Assembly: GCA_023511455.1 (NCBI GenBank)
Contig: JAIMBJ010000001.1
Location: 65,146 to 129,145 of the forward strand
Origin: Bacillota bacterium
GTDB taxonomy: Bacteria > Armatimonadota > HRBIN16
Direction: 5' to 3'
Length of the DNA: 64,000 bases
The number at the start of each line of letters is the position of its first letter. Positions within the stretch are counted from its first letter, which is position 1. Position numbers and translations under genes: made by a program. Below, piece after piece: positions 38,834 through 48,101 of the stretch. The notes beneath the pieces are model-generated. The model saw only the letters and a program-made list of their open reading frames with translations, was not told the DNA's origin and ran no database searches.

Positions 38834-39076
38834 ACCTAACCCCCGTCCCCCTTCCCTGCGAGGGAAGGGGGTAGAACACCCCTCTCCTTTTAGGAGAGGG
38901 GCAGGGGGTGAGGTGAAAAGAACCTAACCCCCCCTTCCCTGCGGGGGCTTGGGTAGCGGAACACCCGTCTCCTTGCGGGACAGGGGCAGGGGGTGAGGTT
39001 AAGCATCCTTCCCGTGCGGAAGAGAGAGACAGGCGGAGGTCAACCATCTCCCCTCTCCCACAGCGTGGGAGAGGGG
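38833..39076. repeat. Tandem GC-rich palindromic repeat array inside the pyr cluster
   Basis: Two ~80-bp direct copies (38833-38914 and 38921-38999) share the order AACCTAACCCCC..., a CCCTTCC hairpin, ...AACACC, a CTCTCC-type hairpin and ...CAGGGGGTGAGG. Perfect stems are 38847-38871 (11 bp, 3-nt loop), 38879-38901 (10 bp, 3-nt loop) and a later related unit 39050-39076 (12 bp, 3-nt loop). This is a dispersed REP-like intergenic repeat rather than a CRISPR: units are palindromic and there are no unique spacers of constant size. It fills the 267-bp gap between pyrC and the amidohydrolase gene and supplies the GAGGG nearest to that gene's start. Confidence 0.8.
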
Positions 39077-39100
39077 TCGGGGGTGAGGGATAACAACACA

Positions 39101-40702
39101 ATGCCGGAAACGCTTCTGAAAAACGTCACCATCTACACGATGGAGGAAGAGCAACCCGTCGCGAGCGCGATGGTCTGGCGAGAAGAACACTTGCTGGCGG
39201 TGGGCGATGCGGCGGATTTGGCAGCATGCTACCCCTCCGCGAAGCGCGTCGACGGCGGCGGGCTGTTTGTGGTGCCGGGCTTCAACGACTGCCACTGCCA
39301 CATTCTGGCATACGGACTGGATTTGAGCGCGGCGAACCTGAGCCCGGAACACGCCCCTGACATCCCGTCGCTAATCAGTCAGTTGCGCCGCTGGGCGCAG
39401 GACAACCCGGACGCGCCGTGGATTGTGGGCAGCTTTTACGACCAGAACCGCATGGCGGAGCGCAGGCATCCGACACGCCATGATTTGGACCAGGTGAGCC
39501 TTGAAAAGCCGGTGTTCATCGAACACACCAGCAAACACGGGGGCGTGGCGAACTCAGTAGCGTTGCGGATAGCAGGCATCACGCGCGAGACCCCCGACCC
39601 GCCCGGTGGCACCATCGAGCGCGACGCGCACGGCGAGCCAACGGGTGTCTTATTGGAGAGAGCCACAGATTTGGTGACCAGGCACCAGCCGCCGCTGTCG
39701 CACCGACAACGGGTGCGTGCCATCCATCTGGCGGCGCAGGCGATGGCGAAGAAGGGTATCACTGCCGCATCAGACGCCAGCACCGGCTGGGGCGACCTGG
39801 AAGGGGAGGTGGCTGCCTGTGTGCAGGCGGTGAACGAAGGCGCGCCCCTGCGCGTGACGCTGATGATTCTGGCAAACGCGCTTCGGCGTGACGGGAGGTG
39901 GCTGCAGCCACAGGATATCGGTACAGGCAGCAACGGCGTGCGTGTGGGCATTGCCAAGGTGTTTGCCGACGGCGCGCTGACCACCCGCACCGCCGCGCTG
40001 AAGGAGCCGTATGCCGACACCGAAACGACGGGGATGCTGCTGCACAGCGAGGAAGAGTTGCAGGATCTCATTGCGGGTGCGCACCGGGCAGGCTGGCAGG
40101 TAGCTACCCACGCCATCGGCGACCGCGCAATAGAAGCGGTGCTGAACCTGTATGAACAGGCAATGCAAACGCAGCCGCGAGCGGATGTGCGACATCGCAT
40201 CGAACACTGCATGTTGCTGGACGATGGCTTAATCGACCGCCTCCGCGCGCTGGGTGTGGTGGCGGTGTTGCAACCGGAGTTCGTGGCGCGGCTGGGTGAC
40301 GCTTACCGCTACGGACTGGGCGAGGAGCGGGCGAGGCGTCTTAAGAGAACAGCTTCACTGCTGCGGGCGGGCGTACGGGTGGCGTTCAGTTCCGACTGTC
40401 CGGTGGTGCCGGGTGCACCGCTGGACGGGGTGCGCGCAGCGATGGAACGCAAGACTCCGCTTGGCGTGGTGCTGGGAGAGGAGGAGCGAGTAGACGCGCT
40501 GACTGCTATTCGTTTATACACGGCTGGTTCTGCGATGGCAGGTAAGGATGAGACCCATACAGGCACCTTGACGGCAGGGAAGCGAGCAGATTTCGTGGTG
40601 TTGAGCCGCGACCCGGCGACAACGCCGTCGGACGAGTGGGAGAACATGCGCGTGATAGCAACAGTGTTCGGAGGCAAAGTGGTAGCAGGGAGGTTGGAGT
40701 GA
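39101..40702 (+). CDS. Amidohydrolase family protein (YtcJ/TIM-barrel amidohydrolase 3 type)
   Basis: Metal-dependent hydrolase-like protein of 533 residues. It begins LLKNVTIYTMEEEQPVASAMVW, with VVPGFNDCHCHILAYG (metal-binding HxH), FADGALTTRTAAL, WQVATHAIGDRAIEAVLNLYE (His), IEHCMLLDD (His) and VAFSSDCPVVPGAPLDGV (catalytic Asp). This is the YtcJ branch, whose substrates are mostly unknown; it is not a second dihydroorotase. It lies between pyrC and carA; its stop overlaps the carA start (GTGA), so it is coupled to carA. Confidence 0.9.
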   Translation: MPETLLKNVTIYTMEEEQPVASAMVWREEHLLAVGDAADLAACYPSAKRVDGGGLFVVPGFNDCHCHILAYGLDLSAANLSPEHAPDIPSLISQLRRWAQDNPDAPWIVGSFYDQNRMAERRHPTRHDLDQVSLEKPVFIEHTSKHGGVANSVALRIAGITRETPDPPGGTIERDAHGEPTGVLLERATDLVTRHQPPLSHRQRVRAIHLAAQAMAKKGITAASDASTGWGDLEGEVAACVQAVNEGAPLRVTLMILANALRRDGRWLQPQDIGTGSNGVRVGIAKVFADGALTTRTAALKEPYADTETTGMLLHSEEELQDLIAGAHRAGWQVATHAIGDRAIEAVLNLYEQAMQTQPRADVRHRIEHCMLLDDGLIDRLRALGVVAVLQPEFVARLGDAYRYGLGEERARRLKRTASLLRAGVRVAFSSDCPVVPGAPLDGVRAAMERKTPLGVVLGEEERVDALTAIRLYTAGSAMAGKDETHTGTLTAGKRADFVVLSRDPATTPSDEWENMRVIATVFGGKVVAGRLE

Positions 40703-41811
40703 AAGCGATACTGGTTCTGGAGGATGGCATCACCTTCGAGGGCGAGGCAATCGGCGCGCCCGGCACGGTGGTGGGCGAGGTGGTCTTCAACACGGGCATG
40801 ACCGGCTATCAGGAGATATTGACCGACCCCTCCTATGCCGGGCAAATTGTCACGCTGACCTATCCGCTGATTGGCAACTACGGCATCAATGAGGAAGACG
40901 ACGAATCGCGGCGCATTCAGGTGTCTGCGCTGGTGGTGCGCGAGGCGTGCGAGCATCCGAGCAACTGGCGTGCCCGCTGGACGTTGCGCGAGCATCTCCG
41001 AGCAAAGGGCGTGCCCGGCATCCATCGCATCGATACGCGCGCGCTGACAAGACGACTGCGGGCAGCAGGGGTAATGATGGGCATCTTGACCACCGAACTG
41101 ACCCGCGAAGAGGCGTGGCAGCATCTCAAAGCCTCCCCCCGCTATGAGGAGTTCAACTACGTGCGGATGGTGACGACACCAGAACCGTATGTTTGGGACG
41201 CGGAGGGCATGAAGCCCTATGACGCACCTGAGTTGCCGGGCACACGCTACCGTCTGACACTGGTGGACTGCGGAGTGAAATACAACATCGCGCGGCGGTT
41301 CGCCGCGCTGGGCAGTCGGGTGACAGTGTTACCCTGCACCGCGACCGCCGAAGACATTCTGGCGACGCGCCCCGACGGAGTCGCGCTGTCGCCTGGTCCG
41401 GGCGACCCCGCCCTGCTGGGGGACATTGTGGAGCAGGTGCGCAAGCTGGTGGGCAGGGTGCCCATCTTCGGCATCTGTTTGGGCAACCAGCTGGTGGGCG
41501 CAGCGTTCGGCGCGAAGACGTTCAAACTGAAGTTCGGACATCGGGGATGCAATCATCCCGTCAAAGACCTGCGTTCGGGGCAGGTTACGATTACGTCGCA
41601 GAATCACGGTTACGCGGTGGACCCCTCTGGTCTGGAGAAGGGCATGGAGGTATGGCAGATAAACCTGAACGACGGCACGGTGGAGGGCTTGCGCCACACG
41701 TCGCTGCCTATCTTCACCCTGCAGTATCACCCGGAGGCGTCGCCTGGTCCGCGCGACAGCGACCCGTACTTTGCCGAGTTCCTGCGGCTAATCGACTCGG
41801 TGAGGAGCTGA
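40699..41811 (+). CDS. carA: Carbamoyl-phosphate synthase small subunit
   Basis: Glutamine amidotransferase subunit, delivers ammonia to CarB. 370 residues. N-terminal domain marks: LEDGITFEGEAIG, VFNTGMTGYQEILTDPSYAGQIVTLTYPLIGNYG. The class I amidotransferase part holds LSPGPGDPALL, the nucleophile in FGICLGNQLVGAAFGAKTFKLKFGHRG and QYHPEASPGPRDS. The start is GTG 40699, overlapping the amidohydrolase stop by 4 bp. Normally carB follows at once; here two unrelated genes intervene. Confidence 0.97.
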   Translation: MKAILVLEDGITFEGEAIGAPGTVVGEVVFNTGMTGYQEILTDPSYAGQIVTLTYPLIGNYGINEEDDESRRIQVSALVVREACEHPSNWRARWTLREHLRAKGVPGIHRIDTRALTRRLRAAGVMMGILTTELTREEAWQHLKASPRYEEFNYVRMVTTPEPYVWDAEGMKPYDAPELPGTRYRLTLVDCGVKYNIARRFAALGSRVTVLPCTATAEDILATRPDGVALSPGPGDPALLGDIVEQVRKLVGRVPIFGICLGNQLVGAAFGAKTFKLKFGHRGCNHPVKDLRSGQVTITSQNHGYAVDPSGLEKGMEVWQINLNDGTVEGLRHTSLPIFTLQYHPEASPGPRDSDPYFAEFLRLIDSVRS

Positions 41812-41821
41812 CGGTTCCGCG

Positions 41822-43573
41822 ATGAAAAAGCAGACAGCCATCGTCATGCTGGTTCTTGCGGCGACCGCGCTGGTGATGTGGGCGCGGGTGGTGGCGCTGG
41901 ATGCCGACCCTGATTTCCGCCTGTGTTGGAGCAGCGGTCTGCTGACGGACGAGGGCTTCTACACCCATAACGCCCGCAACGCGGTGCTGCTGGGGCAGGC
42001 GCGCACCAACGAGTTCAACAACATGGTGCTGAGCCCGCTGGTGCACGCGGCGCAGGCAGTGGTGTTCAGGGCGTTCGGGGTGGGCTATCCGCAGGCGCGG
42101 GCGATCTCGGTGGTATGTTCCCTGCTGACGCTGATTGTCTTTTTTGCCGCGCTGCGGCGCGCTTTGGGCGAAAGGGTAGCATGGGTGGGCACGCTGGTAC
42201 TGGCATGGGAACACGCCTACCTGATGTACAACCGCATGGCGTTGCTGGAGACGCCTGCAACCCTGTTTCTGGCGCTGGCGTTCTATGCCTGGGTTCGCCG
42301 CGGCGAGGGGCTGGCGTGGTCCGCACTGGCTGGCGTCATGACGATTGTCGCCTGTAGCATCAAGTCGTTATGCGCGTTCTTCATACCCGCGCCGCTGCTG
42401 GCGAGCTGGTGGAGCGGACGAACGCACAAACGGGATGCCCGCTGGGAAATCGCGGCGACTGCCGGGGGAATGGTGATTGCGGGACTGCTGTACGCGGGAG
42501 TATGGCTGTTACCGCACTGGCGCGAGTACCGTCACATGAGCGATTTCTACCTGACCTACCAGATACTGCCGCGCAATGTCATGGAGGCTTATGCAGACAT
42601 ACGTCGCGCGGTGTTGAATTACCAGTACGGGCTGATGGGTTACCTGTTTGCCCACATGCCGGTGACTATCTTTCTCGCACTGACCACCACCTTACTGGCG
42701 ATTTTCCGCAGGGAGGAGCGACGTCAGGGAAACGGTGCGGTGGAGTTCTTGCTGGTGTGGATGTGGTTGGGCATCGCGTTGCTTGCCTTCATCCGATACG
42801 CCCCGAGCCGTTACTACGTGCCCGTCTATCCCGCCATTGTCGCGCTGGCAGCCATCAGCATCATGCGTTTGCCGGATATCAGCCGCATGGTGTGGCGACC
42901 GCGAGAGTGGTGGGCACATCTCTTGCGCACGCTGATGCTGGGATACGCGACCTATTTTGCGCTGGTTTTTGCCTTACGAGTGCCCTTCTCGTGGGATGTG
43001 GTAAGTCTGGTGCTGTGGATGGCGTTTCCACTGGCGGCGGTGACACAGTGGGTGCTTCATCGTCTGCTTTCGGAAAACAGGTTCTCTCTGGCGTGGGCGC
43101 CTGCGGCAGCGCTGGCGGTTATCGCAGTGTGGAACCTCTGGTACTTCACCAGCTGGTACCAGAATCGTCAGTACACTCTGAAGCATCTCGCCGAGAAGCT
43201 GGAACATGTTCTACCTCGGGATGCAGTGGTTGCGGGCAACTGCGCCCCAGGGCTTTGCTTAGATGCGCCGGTTTCCACCATGCTGGTGATTCCCCGCCTT
43301 GCCAACTATCCCGACCCCATTGGGCGATACGGGGTTACTCATGTGGTGGTACTGGATGGGATTCAGGGCGAGTGGTGGTGGAGAAAGGATTATCCCGACC
43401 TGTTGCGCCGTCGCAACCGCATCCTGCGCGAATGGGTGGGACCGTATGCCATCTCGGTGTACCGTGTACCGGGATGGTTACAGGAGGCTTATCGCTGGAG
43501 GTTCCACTCCCACCGGCTGCCTCGTATTCACGATAGCGCAGCAGCAGCTCGCAAAGGAAAGGGAGGTTCTTGA
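41822..43573 (+). CDS. Membrane glycosyltransferase, GT39/ArnT-like
   Basis: Polytopic membrane protein of 583 residues with about 11-12 hydrophobic segments and a short C-terminal soluble tail. It shows the GT-C layout: the first long loop has SSGLLTDEGFYTHNARNAVL, where the Asp-Glu pair corresponds to the catalytic motif of polyprenyl-phosphate sugar transferases (PMT_2/GT39), and LMYNRMALLETPATLFLALAFYAWVRR is typical of the next helices. Probably transfers a sugar from a lipid carrier on the outer face of the membrane; acceptor unknown. Starts 10 bp after carA and its stop shares a base with the GH2 start. Confidence 0.85.
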   Translation: MKKQTAIVMLVLAATALVMWARVVALDADPDFRLCWSSGLLTDEGFYTHNARNAVLLGQARTNEFNNMVLSPLVHAAQAVVFRAFGVGYPQARAISVVCSLLTLIVFFAALRRALGERVAWVGTLVLAWEHAYLMYNRMALLETPATLFLALAFYAWVRRGEGLAWSALAGVMTIVACSIKSLCAFFIPAPLLASWWSGRTHKRDARWEIAATAGGMVIAGLLYAGVWLLPHWREYRHMSDFYLTYQILPRNVMEAYADIRRAVLNYQYGLMGYLFAHMPVTIFLALTTTLLAIFRREERRQGNGAVEFLLVWMWLGIALLAFIRYAPSRYYVPVYPAIVALAAISIMRLPDISRMVWRPREWWAHLLRTLMLGYATYFALVFALRVPFSWDVVSLVLWMAFPLAAVTQWVLHRLLSENRFSLAWAPAAALAVIAVWNLWYFTSWYQNRQYTLKHLAEKLEHVLPRDAVVAGNCAPGLCLDAPVSTMLVIPRLANYPDPIGRYGVTHVVVLDGIQGEWWWRKDYPDLLRRRNRILREWVGPYAISVYRVPGWLQEAYRWRFHSHRLPRIHDSAAAARKGKGGS

Positions 43574-46311
43574 TGCCATTCAGCACGCTGTGCCGAGGAG
43601 GGATGTGGCGTAAGGAGTGTGCCTACTGGTGGATGCGCACCGACGAAGCCGACAGCGGGGAGTCCGAGCAGTGGTATCTTCCGCGTACCCCGGACGAGCG
43701 GTGGAAATCTGTCCGCGTACCACACTGCTGGGAGCGGGAGGGCATCTCCGCGCGTTTTGAGGGTCCCGTCTGGTATGTGACAGAGGTGGAGGTGCCTGCC
43801 GACTGGCAGCGGGGCAGGATATGGCTCTTGCTGGAGGGAGTCAGCTACGCCGCGCAGGTCTGGGTCAACGGTCACCGTCTGGCAAACCATGTGGGGATGT
43901 GGGACAGCTTTGCTTGCGACCTCACCTCGCACGTAAAGGATGGGAAGGCGTTTGTCGCATTGCGCGTGATGAAGCCGGGGGGCGAAACCTACCCTGTGCC
44001 CCGGACACTGGCTGGGTTCCTGCCCTATGTGTACGGCACGTTTGGGGGCATCTGGCAGCGAGCGTGGCTCGTTCGTACGCCGGAGGCATGGATAGAAGAC
44101 CTCTATCCAAACGTGGTGGGCAAGGAGCAGGTGGAAGTCGAGATATCCTGCGGTGGGCGGCTTCCTGCTGGTCTTGACCTGCGCCTCTACGGTCCTGATG
44201 GCGGCTTGGTCAGTAGCAAACAGGTGCAGTGCGATGAACGCGGGTATGTTCGGGTCGCGATGGATGTCCCGGAGCCGCAGTGGTGGTCTCCCCATTCGCC
44301 GAACCTGTACCGTCTGGAGGTGGAAATCACCGACCAGCATGGAGATACCTGCCGGATTGCCCGCGCGGTTGGTCTGCGCACGGTGCAGGTGAAAGGGGAT
44401 ACCATTCTGCTCAACGGAGAGCCAGTGTACCCGCGAGGCATCCTGCACTGGGGATGGTATCCGCAACATCTCGCGCCTAACCCGACAGAAGACGAAATAC
44501 GCGCCGAGCTTGCGCGGCTGCGCGACATGGGTTTCAACATGGTGAAGTTCTGCCTGTGGGTGCCGCCGGCGCATTATCTGCACCTGTGCGATGAGATGGG
44601 CATGTTCGCATGGGTGGAGTTACCCATGTGGCTGCCAGAGGTTACCCCGGTGTTCCAGAGGCAGGTCGTGGATGAGTATACGCGCATCGTGCTGCAGCTG
44701 CGCGGGCATCCCAGCGTCATCGTCTGGACGCTGGGCTGTGAGCTATCGGACAGCGCAAGTGCGCCCTTCCTGGAGAAGCTCTACCGGCTGGTGAAGCGTC
44801 TGACCGACAGTCCTCTGGTGCGGGATAACAGCGGAGGCGGGGAGGCGTACCACGGCTTGCTGAAAGAATATGCCGATTTCTACGACAACCACTTCTACTG
44901 CGACCTGCCGTTCCTGCGTCCTCTGTTTGATTATTTCGCACCGCGCGGGCGCGAACCCATGCCCTGGCTGTTCGGCGAGTACTGCGATTGTGACACCTAC
45001 CGAGATTTGCCGGCTCTTCTGCAGGCAAACGGCGGCGTCGCGCCCTGGTGGGCAACAGAAGACGAGGATATCAACCCTCGTGGCTTACGACCGGACGTCT
45101 ACGTCATCCAGCAGCTGCACCGGCTGAATCAGGACGGATTTTTTACGGATGACCGTGACGCCCTCAAGTTCTCTTCCGAACAACAGGCGATGTTCCACCG
45201 CAAGGTGACCGTAGAGACGACACGCCTGTACCGTGAGATTAGCGGCTATGTGATTACCAGCATCAGCGATACGCCTATCGCTACGTCCGGCATCTTTGAC
45301 GACTCTGGCAGACCCAAGTGGGATGCCTCAGAGTGGCGGAAGTTCAACGCTGATGATGTGCTGTTGCTGCAGTTCCATCGCAGAAGGGATTGGTTCAACG
45401 GCGGCGACCGCCCGTCGTACGTGGACTGGTGGAACTTCTTCAGTAACGATACCGTTGTCGCTCATGTCGCTCTTTCCCATTACGGGCGGTGCGATTGCAG
45501 GGGAACTCTGCACTGGAGCCTGTGTGACGAACACGGACGGACGTTGCTGCAGGGTGAGCATGGCATACAGTCGCCGATACGTGCTGGCTCGCTTGCGCCG
45601 GTGGCGGCGCTGGAGCTGAGAATGCCCGAGGTGAGCCAGATGCAACCACTCACCCTCTACTGCGCCCTGAAGACGGACGGGGGAGAGGTCATACAGAACG
45701 ATTGGGAACTCTGGTGTTATCCGCAGGTGGATAGCAGCGTTCTGAGCCAGTGGGCGGTGTATGACCCTCACCACAAGCTGCGCGGAGCGGAGAAACTGGA
45801 CTGGGAGGTGAAGCGCGTCGGCGAAGGGGAAATCGGGCAGCAGAGGCAACTCATCGCCTCGGCGTGGCATCCGGCGTTGCTGGATGCGCTGCGTCAGGGG
45901 GCAAGGGTGGTGCTCTTTCAGCACCAGCATGATGGCTTGCCTGCAGAGGGATTGCCCTTCTGGCGCGAGGCCTTGAGGCACTTTGTGCCTCATCCCCTCT
46001 GGAAGCGGTTCCGCCAGAAGGGGTATACCGGCTCGCAATTTATGGGTTTGACCTGCGACTGTGCGCTGGTGACTGGGCAGCTGCAGGAGATGCTGGGGGC
46101 AGATGCCGTGGTGCAACCCGTCCTGCGCCGGGTGGACGCCCGATCGTGGCGGGTGCATGACTACATCGTGGACATCACTCTGGGCGAAGGCAGGATGCTT
46201 GCGACCACCCTGCGCATCGCGGGTGGTCTGGGTGATGCGCCGTCGGGCATCGAGCGCAACGTGGCGGGGCTGTGGTTGCTGTATAGCATGACAGAACTGC
46301 TGACGGAATGA
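43573..46311 (+). CDS. Glycoside hydrolase family 2-type protein
   Basis: A 912-residue protein with the GH2 layout: N-terminal sugar-binding jelly roll (VRVPHCWEREGISARFEGPVWYVTEVEVP, VWVNGHRLANHVGMWDSF), an immunoglobulin-like domain, and a TIM barrel (INGEPVYPRGILHWGWYP-like region, reading LLNGEPVYPRGILHWGW). The acid/base Glu is likely in WTLGCELSDS and the nucleophile Glu in LFGEYCDCD. No signal peptide, so location is unclear. Substrate could be a beta-galactoside, mannoside or glucuronide. GGGAGG precedes ATG 43573. Its place between carA and carB is odd. Confidence 0.87.
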   Translation: MPFSTLCRGGMWRKECAYWWMRTDEADSGESEQWYLPRTPDERWKSVRVPHCWEREGISARFEGPVWYVTEVEVPADWQRGRIWLLLEGVSYAAQVWVNGHRLANHVGMWDSFACDLTSHVKDGKAFVALRVMKPGGETYPVPRTLAGFLPYVYGTFGGIWQRAWLVRTPEAWIEDLYPNVVGKEQVEVEISCGGRLPAGLDLRLYGPDGGLVSSKQVQCDERGYVRVAMDVPEPQWWSPHSPNLYRLEVEITDQHGDTCRIARAVGLRTVQVKGDTILLNGEPVYPRGILHWGWYPQHLAPNPTEDEIRAELARLRDMGFNMVKFCLWVPPAHYLHLCDEMGMFAWVELPMWLPEVTPVFQRQVVDEYTRIVLQLRGHPSVIVWTLGCELSDSASAPFLEKLYRLVKRLTDSPLVRDNSGGGEAYHGLLKEYADFYDNHFYCDLPFLRPLFDYFAPRGREPMPWLFGEYCDCDTYRDLPALLQANGGVAPWWATEDEDINPRGLRPDVYVIQQLHRLNQDGFFTDDRDALKFSSEQQAMFHRKVTVETTRLYREISGYVITSISDTPIATSGIFDDSGRPKWDASEWRKFNADDVLLLQFHRRRDWFNGGDRPSYVDWWNFFSNDTVVAHVALSHYGRCDCRGTLHWSLCDEHGRTLLQGEHGIQSPIRAGSLAPVAALELRMPEVSQMQPLTLYCALKTDGGEVIQNDWELWCYPQVDSSVLSQWAVYDPHHKLRGAEKLDWEVKRVGEGEIGQQRQLIASAWHPALLDALRQGARVVLFQHQHDGLPAEGLPFWREALRHFVPHPLWKRFRQKGYTGSQFMGLTCDCALVTGQLQEMLGADAVVQPVLRRVDARSWRVHDYIVDITLGEGRMLATTLRIAGGLGDAPSGIERNVAGLWLLYSMTELLTE

Positions 46312-46371
46312 CGAACTGAAACCTGTATCGCAGAATGCAGATATGCTGAATACCGGGATAAGAGGGAGGAA

Positions 46372-48054
46372 ATGCCAAAAGATCCAAGCATTCGAAAAGT
46401 GATGGTCATCGGTTCGGGACCGATTGTCATCGGTCAGGCGGCGGAGTTCGACTATTCGGGCACGCAGGCGTGCCGCGCTCTGAAAGAGGAGGGCGTGCAG
46501 GTAGTGCTTATCAACTCGAACCCCGCGACCATCATGACCGACACCGAGATTGCCGACCGCGTCTATATCGAGCCGTTGACGATAGATTTTGCCGAGCGGG
46601 TTATCGCGCGGGAGCGACCGGACGGACTGCTTCCCACGCTGGGGGGACAGACGGGCTTGAACCTTGCCGCGCAGCTGGCGGAGGCGGGCGTTCTCGAAAA
46701 GTATGATGTGCGTTTGCTGGGCACGCCGCTCTCCGCCATCCAGAAGGCTGAAGACCGCGAGCTGTTCCGTGAGACAATGAAAGCCATCGGCGAACCAGTG
46801 CCCGAGTCGTGGATTGTGGAAAGCGACGAGCAGCTGCAGGAAGTGGCGAAAATCTGCCCCTATCCGGCGATTGTGCGTCCCGCCTACACGCTGGGCGGCA
46901 CGGGCGGTGGCATCGCCTACAGCGAAGAAGAGCTGCTTCACATCGGTCAGCTGGGCATGAATCTGTCCATGCGCCATCAGGTGCTGGTGGAGCGGTGCTT
47001 GCTAGGCTGGAAGGAGATCGAGTACGAGGTGATGCGGGACGGCGCGAACACCTGCATCACCGTGTGTAACATGGAGAACCTGGACCCGATGGGCGTGCAC
47101 ACGGGCGACAGCATCGTGGTTGCGCCCAGCCAGACACTCAGCGATAAAGAGTACCACATGTTGCGCACCGCCTCACTCAACATCATCCGCGCGCTGGGCA
47201 TCGAGGGCGGCTGCAACGTGCAGCTGGCGTTAGACCCGAACAGCTTCCAGTATTACGTCATCGAGGTGAACCCGCGTGTGTCGCGTTCCTCTGCGCTGGC
47301 GTCTAAGGCAACGGGCTATCCCATCGCGCGGGTGGCAGCCAAAATCGCGATTGGGTTGCATCTGGACGAAATCGAGAACGCGGTCACCAAAAAGACGAAA
47401 GCGTGCTTTGAGCCCGCGCTGGACTATGTGGTGGTGAAGTTCCCGCGCTGGCCGTTTGACAAGTTCGTCACCGCTGACCGGCGTATCGGCACGCAGATGA
47501 AGGCGACGGGCGAGGTGATGGCGATAGACCGCACCTTTGAGGGCGCGCTGATGAAAGCCATCCGCAGTCTGGAAATCGGCGCGACGGGGCTGACGCGACG
47601 CGGTACCGCCGCGCTGTCCGACATGCAGATTGAAGAGGGTTTAGCGGTAGCGACCGACGAACGTATCTTCATCGTCGCCGAAGCGTTCCGGCGTGGCATG
47701 ATGGTGGAAGAGGTGGCGCAGCTGTCGAATATTGACCCCTGGTTCCTCGAGAAAATCCGGCAGCTGGTGGAGATGGAGACCCGCCTGCGCCTGCACGCCC
47801 GCGAACTGCGCGAGCTGGTGCACAACCCGTGCGACCAGCATCCGGCAGCGGAACTGCTTCGTCTCGCCAAAGGCAAAGGTTTTCCCGATGCCATGCTGGC
47901 GGACATCGCGGGGGTGGACGAACTGGAACTGCGTCGCGCCCGCAAGGCACTGGGCATTGAACCCGTCTACAAGATGGTGGACACCTGCGCCGCCGAGTTC
48001 GAGGCAGAGACGCCCTACTACTATTCCTCCTACGAGCAGGGAGAGAGCGGGTAG
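46372..48054 (+). CDS. carB: Carbamoyl-phosphate synthase large subunit, N-terminal half (split CarB)
   Basis: First half of CarB only: 560 residues against about 1070 for the usual protein. It contains the carboxyphosphate ATP-grasp domain and the oligomerisation domain: [70 protein letters not shown], then [18 protein letters not shown], which is exactly the hinge between the two halves. The stop (TAG) is followed at once by a terminator, and no C-terminal half follows on either strand. It is therefore a split gene, as in Aquifex and some archaea, with carB2 elsewhere. GAGGGAGGAA precedes ATG 46372. Confidence 0.93.
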   Translation: MPKDPSIRKVMVIGSGPIVIGQAAEFDYSGTQACRALKEEGVQVVLINSNPATIMTDTEIADRVYIEPLTIDFAERVIARERPDGLLPTLGGQTGLNLAAQLAEAGVLEKYDVRLLGTPLSAIQKAEDRELFRETMKAIGEPVPESWIVESDEQLQEVAKICPYPAIVRPAYTLGGTGGGIAYSEEELLHIGQLGMNLSMRHQVLVERCLLGWKEIEYEVMRDGANTCITVCNMENLDPMGVHTGDSIVVAPSQTLSDKEYHMLRTASLNIIRALGIEGGCNVQLALDPNSFQYYVIEVNPRVSRSSALASKATGYPIARVAAKIAIGLHLDEIENAVTKKTKACFEPALDYVVVKFPRWPFDKFVTADRRIGTQMKATGEVMAIDRTFEGALMKAIRSLEIGATGLTRRGTAALSDMQIEEGLAVATDERIFIVAEAFRRGMMVEEVAQLSNIDPWFLEKIRQLVEMETRLRLHARELRELVHNPCDQHPAAELLRLAKGKGFPDAMLADIAGVDELELRRARKALGIEPVYKMVDTCAAEFEAETPYYYSSYEQGESG

Positions 48055-48059
48055 AGAGG

Positions 48060-48084
48060 CTCAGGGGGCGACTTGCCCCCTGAG
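48060..48084 (+). terminator. Terminator hairpin of the pyr/car cluster
   Basis: CTCAGGGGGC and GCCCCCTGAG form a perfect 10-bp stem with a 5-nt loop, starting 5 bp after the carB stop and followed by TTGATGTTGGTCTTG. The U-run is poor, but the stem is very stable and could serve the convergent gene at 48102 too. Confidence 0.65.
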
Positions 48085-48101
48085 TTGATGTTGGTCTTGC
48101 C

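Noticed and set aside
38833-39076. CRISPR array
   Set aside because: Units are palindromic and ~80 bp, spacers are not unique or of constant length, and no cas genes are present.
45328-46977. 549-codon minus-strand frame across GH2 and carB
   Set aside because: Antisense shadow spanning two well-supported genes; no recognisable domain.
46372-48054. carB interrupted by a frameshift
   Set aside because: No C-terminal CarB sequence follows in any frame; a terminator and a convergent gene follow instead, so this is a split gene, not a broken one in place.
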